A DNA stretch of 11,187 nucleotides, from positions 143,891 through 155,077 of the forward strand of contig KL568532.1 of the NCBI GenBank assembly GCA_000715605.1. The letters run 5' to 3'. The position numbers were made by a program, and so were the translations under genes. This DNA is from Streptomyces speibonae. GTDB lineage: Bacteria; Actinomycetota; Actinomycetes; Streptomycetales; Streptomycetaceae. Within the stretch, counting starts at the first letter, position 1, and each line of letters begins with the position of its first letter. Under the pieces are notes generated by a model. It was given only the letters and a program-made list of their open reading frames with translations. It had not been told where the DNA came from and ran no database searches. Of this stretch, positions 6,947 to 11,187 are shown piece after piece.

Positions 6947-7429
6947 CTACTTGTCCTTCAGGCAGAGCAGGAAGCTGTCGCTGCCGTTGGTCTCGGTGTA
7001 CACGTACTCGAAGTCCTTGGCCTCCGCCTCGCACTTGCTCTGAGCGGTGATGCCGGAGAAGTTGCCCTCTATCTTGGCCAGCACCGTGTACTGGGCCTTG
7101 GAGTCGCTGCAGTCGACGACCTCGAGGTCCGGGTTGTTGTTGTCCGAGTTGCCACGGTGCATGCAGTCACCGACGGCGGCGGTGTTGGCGTCGTCCCGGC
7201 TGGCGAGGTAGCCGCCGATCGCCACGCCGGCGACGATCAGCACGATGACGATGTTCTTGATCGTCTTGAAGCTCAGCTTGCGACCCTGCTGCGGCGGAAC
7301 GGGGGCACCCGGCTGCGGGAAGCCCGGCTGGCCGGCCTGGGGCGGGTAGGGGGCCTGGCCCTGGGGCTGGCCGTAGGGCTGCTGCTGGCCCTGTGCGAAC
7401 GGGTTGCCCTGGGGCGGCGGAGTGGTCAC
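6947..7429 (-). CDS. LppU/SCO3897 family small membrane protein
   Basis: The protein has 160 residues. Residues 1-49 are Pro/Gln/Gly-rich and presumably cytoplasmic; KLSFKTIKNI precedes a single membrane helix (about 57-76), and an extracytoplasmic domain of about 80 residues contains exactly four cysteines (89, 107, 133 and 156), which could form two disulfides. GTG 7429 has AGGGGG eight nt upstream, a good ribosome binding site. The motif VGDC followed by VVDC and a final LLCL fits the actinobacterial family named LppU/SCO3897, whose function I do not know. No lipobox is visible, so it is anchored by the helix and not by lipid. It lies 124 bp after the MFS stop and may have its own promoter, though none is clear; TATGTT at 7452-7447 is too close to the ribosome binding site to be a safe -10. 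Confidence 0.85.
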   Translation of the reverse strand: MTTPPPQGNPFAQGQQQPYGQPQGQAPYPPQAGQPGFPQPGAPVPPQQGRKLSFKTIKNIVIVLIVAGVAIGGYLASRDDANTAAVGDCMHRGNSDNNNPDLEVVDCSDSKAQYTVLAKIEGNFSGITAQSKCEAEAKDFEYVYTETNGSDSFLLCLKDK

Positions 7430-7553
7430 TTGGGAGTCCCCCTAAGAACATAGATGTCTGGCGCGAAAGCTGCGCCGATAAGATGCACGTAAGCTACCGG
7501 CCCGCGCTGACAACTTCGTAGCCCTCTAAGGCTCTGTGGCGCTGATGTGACAC

Positions 7554-8816
7554 TTACTGGCGCGCAAAACGCCCCAAAGTCGCAGCTACTGCTGCGTAGA
7601 TAACGGCGATCGTTACGACCAGCGGGACCGACCGGCCGTCCGGGGGAAGCATCAGCGCTGCCACGGCGGCGGCGCCGACGAAGGCCACGTTGAACAGGAC
7701 GTCGTACAGCGAGAAGATCCGGCCGCGGAAACCGTCCTTGATGACGGCCTGGACGATGGTGTCCGTGGCGATCTTGGAGCCCTGAGTGGTCAGTCCCAGG
7801 ACGAAGGCCCCGGCCAGGAGCGGACCGGTGGCGAACGGCAGTCCGAACGCGGGTACCAGCACCGCCGCCGACGCGGCGCACACCACCATCCAGCCGCCGG
7901 GACCGAGCCGCCCGGCGGCCCAGGGCGTCAGGACGGCCGCCGCGAAGAATCCGGCGCCCGAGGCTCCCAAGGCCAGCCCCAGCAAGGCGAGTCCCTCGTC
8001 GGTGGTCGAGGTCAGCGCGTACCGGCACAGCATCAGCAGCAGGACGAGCATGGCGCCGTAGCAGAACCGCATCAGGGACATCGCCGTCAGCGCCCAGGCC
8101 GCCTCCCGGCGCGGGGGTGCGGCGAGATGGCGCAGCCCCGCCCTCAGATCGCGGACGGCCCCGGCGAGTGCCGTGGAGAGGCGGGGGCGCAGCAACGCGG
8201 GTTCGGGGCCGAGCAGTTCCTTGGCGATGCGCAGCGAGGCCAGGGCCGCGCTCAGATACAGCACGGCGCCCACGAGCACCACCGCCGCGTCGGAGTCGGC
8301 GACGACCAGACGGACGGCGAAGGCGAGGCCACCGCCCGCGGTCGCGGCGAGCGTCCCCGCGGTCGGGGACAGGGAGTTGGCGATGACCAGTCGCTCGCCG
8401 TCCACCACGCGCGGCAGCGCGGCGGAGAGCCCCGCGAGGACGAAGCGGTTGACGCCGGTGACACACAGGGCGGAGACGAAGAGGAGCCAGTCGGGCACCC
8501 GGCCGAGGACGAGGAGCGCGGTGACGGCCGCCATCAGGGCGCGCAGCAGATTGCCGTAGAGAAAGACCTGGCGGCGGCGCCAGCGGTCCAGCAGGATCCC
8601 GGCGAAGGGCCCGACCAGGGAGTACGGCAGGAGCAGGACCGCCATCGCGGAGGCGATCGCCGCGGCCGAGGTCTGCCGCTCCGGTGAGAAGACCACGTAC
8701 GAGGCGAGCGCGACCTGGAAGACGCCGTCGGCGCCCTGGGAGAGCAGCCGGACGGCGAGCAGGCGCCGGAAGCCCTGGAAGCGCAGCAGAACGCGCAGGT
8801 CACGGACGACGGCCAT
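7554..8816 (-). CDS. MFS-type transporter
   Basis: The 420-residue protein shows about twelve hydrophobic segments in two halves separated by a hydrophilic loop (after LRIAKELLGPEPALLRPRL). Between segments 2 and 3, GILLDRWRRR (73-82) is a good motif A of the major facilitator superfamily, and a similar basic turn occurs in the second half. The N-terminus, VLLRFQGFRRLLAVRLLSQG (9-28), is typical of drug-exporter-like MFS proteins. The substrate cannot be read from sequence; export of a small molecule is the usual family role. ATG 8816 is preferred, with GAGG nine nt upstream. An upstream in-frame ATG at 8855 falls in the loop of the ino1 terminator and is rejected. The gene follows ino1 on the same strand, but the terminator between them suggests separate transcription. 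The stop is TAA. Confidence 0.87.
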   Translation of the reverse strand: MAVVRDLRVLLRFQGFRRLLAVRLLSQGADGVFQVALASYVVFSPERQTSAAAIASAMAVLLLPYSLVGPFAGILLDRWRRRQVFLYGNLLRALMAAVTALLVLGRVPDWLLFVSALCVTGVNRFVLAGLSAALPRVVDGERLVIANSLSPTAGTLAATAGGGLAFAVRLVVADSDAAVVLVGAVLYLSAALASLRIAKELLGPEPALLRPRLSTALAGAVRDLRAGLRHLAAPPRREAAWALTAMSLMRFCYGAMLVLLLMLCRYALTSTTDEGLALLGLALGASGAGFFAAAVLTPWAAGRLGPGGWMVVCAASAAVLVPAFGLPFATGPLLAGAFVLGLTTQGSKIATDTIVQAVIKDGFRGRIFSLYDVLFNVAFVGAAAVAALMLPPDGRSVPLVVTIAVIYAAVAATLGRFARQ

Positions 8817-8838
8817 GGGGCACAGCCTCACATATGAC

Positions 8839-8872
8839 GAGGGTCTCCGGGACATACGACCCGGAGACCCTC
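8839..8872 (-). terminator. Intrinsic terminator downstream of ino1
   Basis: A perfect 13-bp inverted repeat, GAGGGTCTCCGGG (8839-8851) and CCCGGAGACCCTC (8860-8872), encloses an 8-nt loop. It begins 21 nt after the ino1 stop codon. No U-tract follows the stem, as is usual in Streptomyces. It separates padR-ino1 from the MFS gene. Confidence 0.88.
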
Positions 8873-8893
8873 AACTGCCCGCAGCGGGAGGTC

Positions 8894-9976
8894 TCAGCGC
8901 TCGACCTCGCCCTTGATGAACTTCTCGACGTTCTCGCGGGCCTGGTCGTCGAAGTACTGCACCGGCGGGGACTTCATGAAGTACGAGGACGCCGAGAGGA
9001 TCGGGCCGCCGATGCCCCGGTCCTTGGCGATCTTCGCGGCGCGCAGGGCGTCGATGATGACACCGGCGGAGTTCGGGGAGTCCCAGACCTCGAGCTTGTA
9101 CTCCAGGTTCAGCGGGACGTCACCGAAGGCGCGGCCCTCGAGGCGGACGTAGGCCCACTTGCGGTCGTCCAGCCAGGCGACGTAGTCGGACGGGCCGATG
9201 TGGACGTTCTTCTCGCCGAGCTCCCGGTCGGGGATCTGCGAGGTGACGGCCTGGGTCTTGGAGATCTTCTTGGACTCGAGGCGGTCGCGCTCGAGCATGT
9301 TCTTGAAGTCCATGTTGCCGCCGACGTTCAGCTGCATCGTGCGGTCCAGGATGACACCCCGGTCCTCGAACAGCTTCGCCATCACGCGGTGCGTGATGGT
9401 GGCGCCGACCTGGGACTTGATGTCGTCACCGACGATCGGGACGCCCGCCTCGGTGAACTTGTCCGCCCACTCCTTGGTGCCGGCGATGAAGACCGGGAGG
9501 GCGTTGACGAAGGCGACCTTGGCGTCGATGGCGCACTGGGCGTAGAACTTCGCCGCGTCCTCGGAGCCGACGGGCAGGTAGCAGACGAGGACGTCGACCT
9601 GCTTGTCCTTGAGGACCTGGACGACGTCGACCGGCTCCTCGGCGGACTCCTCGATGGTCTCGCGGTAGTACTTACCGAGTCCGTCGAGGGTGTGGCCGCG
9701 CTGGACCGTCACACCGGTGCTGGGCACGTCGCAGATCTTGATGGTGTTGTTCTCGGAGGCGCCGATGGCGTCCGCGAGGTCGAGGCCGACCTTCTTGGCG
9801 TCCACGTCGAAGGCGGCGACGAACTCGACGTCGCCGACGTGGTAGTCGCCGAACTGGACGTGCATCAGGCCCGGCACCTTGGACGCCGCGTCGGCGTCCT
9901 TGTAGTACTCGACTCCCTGTACCAGCGAGGCGGCGCAGTTGCCCACGCCGACGATGGCTACGCGAACCGAACCCAT
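8894..9976 (-). CDS. ino1: Inositol-3-phosphate synthase
   Basis: This 360-residue cytoplasmic enzyme converts D-glucose 6-phosphate to 1D-myo-inositol 3-phosphate through NAD-dependent oxidation, aldol cyclisation and reduction. The N-terminal Rossmann motif is [13 protein letters not shown] (9-21). Conserved family blocks include [11 protein letters not shown] (130-140), [17 protein letters not shown] (158-174), [11 protein letters not shown] (183-193, containing an active-site lysine) and LNVGGNMDF (216-224). The length equals that of the compact actinobacterial form. In actinobacteria the product feeds mycothiol and phosphatidylinositol synthesis. ATG 9976 has AGGGAG eight nt upstream. 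The gene lies 43 bp after padR on the same strand with no terminator between, so the two are probably co-transcribed and controlled by the PadR protein. The pairing is also seen in M. tuberculosis (Rv0047c-Rv0046c). Confidence 0.96.
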   Translation of the reverse strand: MGSVRVAIVGVGNCAASLVQGVEYYKDADAASKVPGLMHVQFGDYHVGDVEFVAAFDVDAKKVGLDLADAIGASENNTIKICDVPSTGVTVQRGHTLDGLGKYYRETIEESAEEPVDVVQVLKDKQVDVLVCYLPVGSEDAAKFYAQCAIDAKVAFVNALPVFIAGTKEWADKFTEAGVPIVGDDIKSQVGATITHRVMAKLFEDRGVILDRTMQLNVGGNMDFKNMLERDRLESKKISKTQAVTSQIPDRELGEKNVHIGPSDYVAWLDDRKWAYVRLEGRAFGDVPLNLEYKLEVWDSPNSAGVIIDALRAAKIAKDRGIGGPILSASSYFMKSPPVQYFDDQARENVEKFIKGEVER

Positions 9977-10019
9977 TCCGGTTGCTCCCTGTGTGTACGA
10001 GTGAGGCCCTGAGCGGGTC

Positions 10020-10703
10020 TCACGTGGCGGTGTCGTCGGGCGTATCCGGGCGGGGGGCGTCCCCCGCCCGGGGCAGGCCGCCCGGCGCTCCAGATGTGGT
10101 GTCCTGCTGAGCGGGTCCCCCGGTGGCGGACCCCTTCAGGTCCCGCCCGGCCCGCTCGCTCTCGATGAGCTCGTTCAGCCAGCGCACTTCGCGCTCCACG
10201 GACTCCATCCCGTGGCGCTGGAGCTCGAGGGTGTAGTCGTCGAGGCGCTCCCGGGTCCGGGCCAGGGAGGCGCGCATCTTCTCGAGGCGCTCCTCCAGCC
10301 GGCTGCGGCGGCCTTCGAGCACGCGCATGCGTACGTCGCGTGACGTCTGCCCGAAGAAGGCGAACCGCGCGGCGAAGGTCTCGTCCTCGTACGCGTCCGG
10401 CCCCGTCTGGGAGAGCAGCTGCTCGAAGTGCTCCTTACCCTCCGCCGTCAACCGATAGACGATCTTGGCGCGCCGCCCCGTGAGGGGAGCGGCGAGGGCG
10501 TCCTCGGTGGTGTTCCCCGGCTCCTCGATCAACCAGCCGTTGGCGACCAGCGTCTTGAGGCAGGGGTACAGCGTCCCGTAGCTGAACGCACGGAACACAC
10601 CCAGTGACGTATTGAGTCGTTTGCGCAGCTCATAGCCGTGCATCGGAGATTCGCGGAGCAGGCCGAGTACGGCGAACTCGAGGATCCCGGAACGCCGGCT
10701 CAT
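10020..10703 (-). CDS. PadR family transcriptional regulator
   Basis: The protein has 227 residues. The N-terminal winged helix-turn-helix is clear: [21 protein letters not shown] (10-30), [19 protein letters not shown] (40-58) as the recognition region, and [17 protein letters not shown] (77-93) as the wing. A charged helical segment, about 120-185 with [23 protein letters not shown], is the PadR C-terminal coiled coil used for dimerisation. A Gly/Pro/Asp-rich tail of about 40 residues follows. ATG 10703 is preceded by GGGGAGG five nt upstream. Family members are mostly dimeric repressors released by small ligands. The perfect palindrome upstream (10777-10799) suggests autoregulation, and the 43-bp gap to ino1 suggests joint control of inositol synthesis. 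The ligand is unknown. Confidence 0.93.
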   Translation of the reverse strand: MSRRSGILEFAVLGLLRESPMHGYELRKRLNTSLGVFRAFSYGTLYPCLKTLVANGWLIEEPGNTTEDALAAPLTGRRAKIVYRLTAEGKEHFEQLLSQTGPDAYEDETFAARFAFFGQTSRDVRMRVLEGRRSRLEERLEKMRASLARTRERLDDYTLELQRHGMESVEREVRWLNELIESERAGRDLKGSATGGPAQQDTTSGAPGGLPRAGDAPRPDTPDDTAT

Positions 10704-10776
10704 CGTCGCCTCCCCTCTCCCGCGGTCATGCCGTGACGGTCATCCTGTGCGGCTCGTCGCCGTCCTTATGTCGAGC

Positions 10777-10799
10777 TGATGTATCGACTCGATACATCA
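10777..10799. promoter_or_regulatory. PadR-type operator palindrome
   Basis: The arms TGATGTATCGA (10777-10787) and TCGATACATCA (10789-10799) are perfect reverse complements around one central base. The core ATGTAT-7-ATACAT resembles known PadR-family operators built on ATGT and ACAT half-sites. A partial extra half-site, ATGTCGA, lies at 10768-10774. The operator sits 73 bp before the padR start in the divergent region, so the PadR protein may repress padR-ino1 and could also affect the rightward gene. Binding is inferred. Confidence 0.75.
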
Positions 10800-10927
10800 C
10801 GACGATAGAACGACCACCCGGGAGGGACAAGAGGGAAGAGAGTGAGCGGGGTCACATCACTGATTCGTTGCGAGCAAGTTGCCACATTTGAGGTGAACTT
10901 CTGTGCTCGGCGGGTTTTGACGGTGCG

Positions 10928-10933
10928 TAGTCT
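10928..10933 (+). promoter_or_regulatory. Putative -10 element TAGTCT
   Basis: TAGTCT fits the Streptomyces TANNNT -10 pattern and ends seven bases before the ATG at 10941, the right distance for transcription to begin at that ATG. A TTGACG upstream (10917-10922) is only five bases away, too close to be its -35. Confidence 0.35.
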
Positions 10934-10940
10934 GTGCGCC

Positions 10941-11093
10941 ATGCACACCACCGGGAACCAAGTGACGCCCGGGGGCGTCCCTGTCCCCGGTGCAGTACGG
11001 GTGAATGCGGAAAGCGTCATATCCGTACTTCGGGGGGACCGGAAACCAGCCGCCGTTTCCAGGCGCGCAAAGGTGCGCCTGCCCGAGGAGTAG
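10941..11093 (+). CDS. Possible leaderless 50-residue ORF ahead of the penicillin-binding protein gene
   Basis: The frame begins at ATG 10941 (MHTTGNQVTPGGVPVPG) and ends at TAG 11091-11093, seven bases before the ATG of the penicillin-binding protein gene and directly after its GAGGAG. The predicted product is about 50 residues, hydrophilic, with a basic C-terminal half (RGDRKPAAVSRRAKVRLPEE at 31-50) and no membrane segment. No ribosome binding site precedes it, but TAGTCT seven bases upstream would give a leaderless mRNA. Third-position GC is about 73 percent by my count, lower than expected for ordinary Streptomyces genes, which argues against strong coding selection. I do not recognise it. 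It may be a small protein, a leader peptide coupled to the next gene, or simply 5' untranslated sequence. Confidence 0.3.
   Translation: MHTTGNQVTPGGVPVPGAVRVNAESVISVLRGDRKPAAVSRRAKVRLPEE
11041..11080 (+). other. Two tandem hairpins in the leader of the penicillin-binding protein gene
   Basis: GGAAAC (11041-11046) pairs with GTTTCC (11055-11060), and immediately after it AGGCGC (11061-11066) pairs with GCGCCT (11075-11080). Each stem is 6 bp with an 8-nt loop. They end five bases before the GAGGAG ribosome binding site (11085-11090). They could influence translation or mRNA stability; short stems of this size also arise by chance in GC-rich DNA. Confidence 0.35.
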
Positions 11094-11100
11094 TCGTTCG

Positions 11101-11187
11101 ATGAGCGAGCACCGTCGCAAACCGCCGCAGCCGCAGGGAGGCGGACGTGCCGCGGCCCGACGCGGCCAGTCCGGCTCGTCCTCCGGC
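11101..11187 (+). CDS. Penicillin-binding protein (transglycosylase/transpeptidase), N-terminal fragment
   Basis: Only the first 29 codons are present, MSEHRRKPPQPQGGG through SGSSSG, a basic, Gly/Ser/Pro-rich cytoplasmic N-terminus without a membrane segment yet. ATG 11101 is preceded by GAGGAG ten nt upstream. The residues match my memory of the class A penicillin-binding protein beside padR-ino1 in Streptomyces, and M. tuberculosis has the same neighbourhood (Rv0046c ino1, Rv0047c padR-like, Rv0050 ponA1). Such proteins polymerise glycan strands from lipid II and cross-link peptides. No catalytic domain is visible, so identity rests on context and N-terminal character. Confidence 0.72.
   Translation, partial: MSEHRRKPPQPQGGGRAAARRGQSGSSSG

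Larger units (their letters stand above)
10704..11100. promoter_or_regulatory. Divergent regulatory region between padR and the penicillin-binding protein gene
   Basis: This 397-bp gap contains, in order: a leader of about 73 bp for padR with the direct repeat GGTCAT at 10724 and 10739; the PadR-type palindrome; about 130 bp in which I see no feature; a -10-like TAGTCT (10928-10933); a possible leaderless short ORF (10941-11093); an ECF-sigma-like pair GGAAC (10954-10958) and CGTC (10976-10979) spaced 17 nt; and two adjacent hairpins (11041-11080) just before the GAGGAG ribosome binding site. No confident -35/-10 pair was found for padR itself. Confidence 0.55.

Noticed and set aside
7447..7452. 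TATGTT as the -10 of the LppU-family gene
   Set aside because: Transcription would start inside the AGGGGG ribosome binding site, and there is no -35.
7460..7476. GGCGC/GCGCC short inverted repeat between the MFS and LppU-family genes
   Set aside because: A five-base stem in GC-rich DNA without other support is expected by chance.
10917..10933. TTGACG and TAGTCT as a -35/-10 promoter pair
   Set aside because: They are separated by five bases instead of about 17, so they cannot act together; only the -10-like element was retained.

Overview
The window is very GC-rich, and its gene content, gene order and sequence character (GTG starts, Pro/Gln-rich cytoplasmic extensions on membrane proteins, parS sites matching GTTTCACGTGAAAC) point to a Streptomyces chromosome or a close relative. 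The region is the conserved neighbourhood a few genes from parAB and oriC, corresponding by recalled order to about SCO3893-SCO3901 of S. coelicolor. Gene identities come from reading translations and recalling families; no database was searched.

Layout. Bases 1-19 are not genomic: they are the 19-bp Tn5 mosaic end of Nextera-type library adapters, so the window begins at a contig end carrying untrimmed adapter. Bases 20-5185, on the minus strand, hold a run of envelope genes: a secreted, membrane-anchored DUF6049 protein, then the lipid II flippase family protein MurJ with a long disordered N-terminus, then the first 64 codons of a third gene that by order should be the kinase-like membrane protein that follows murJ in Streptomyces. 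Divergent from them, 5385-6851 encodes the CCA-adding tRNA nucleotidyltransferase, apparently from a leaderless mRNA.

Between the convergent ends of cca and a small LppU/SCO3897-family membrane protein gene (6947-7429, minus) lie two perfect parS sites, centred exactly 42 bp apart and embedded in longer palindromes that may also stop transcription from both sides. Next on the minus strand are an MFS-type transporter (7554-8816), a strong terminator (8839-8872), and a padR-ino1 pair (10703 to 8894). The PadR repressor gene has a perfect 11-1-11 palindrome upstream, a likely auto-operator controlling inositol-3-phosphate synthesis (needed for mycothiol and phosphatidylinositol). The 397-bp gap 10704-11100 also carries a possible leaderless 50-codon ORF and two tandem hairpins ahead of a penicillin-binding protein gene that starts at 11101 and leaves the window.

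Overall this is core chromosome: cell-wall precursor export and synthesis, tRNA maturation, inositol supply and chromosome segregation sites. I see no mobile element, CRISPR array, rRNA or tRNA gene, phage gene or defence system. The less routine signals are the phased parS pair, the PadR operator, the small ORF and leader structure before the penicillin-binding protein gene, and the adapter artefact.
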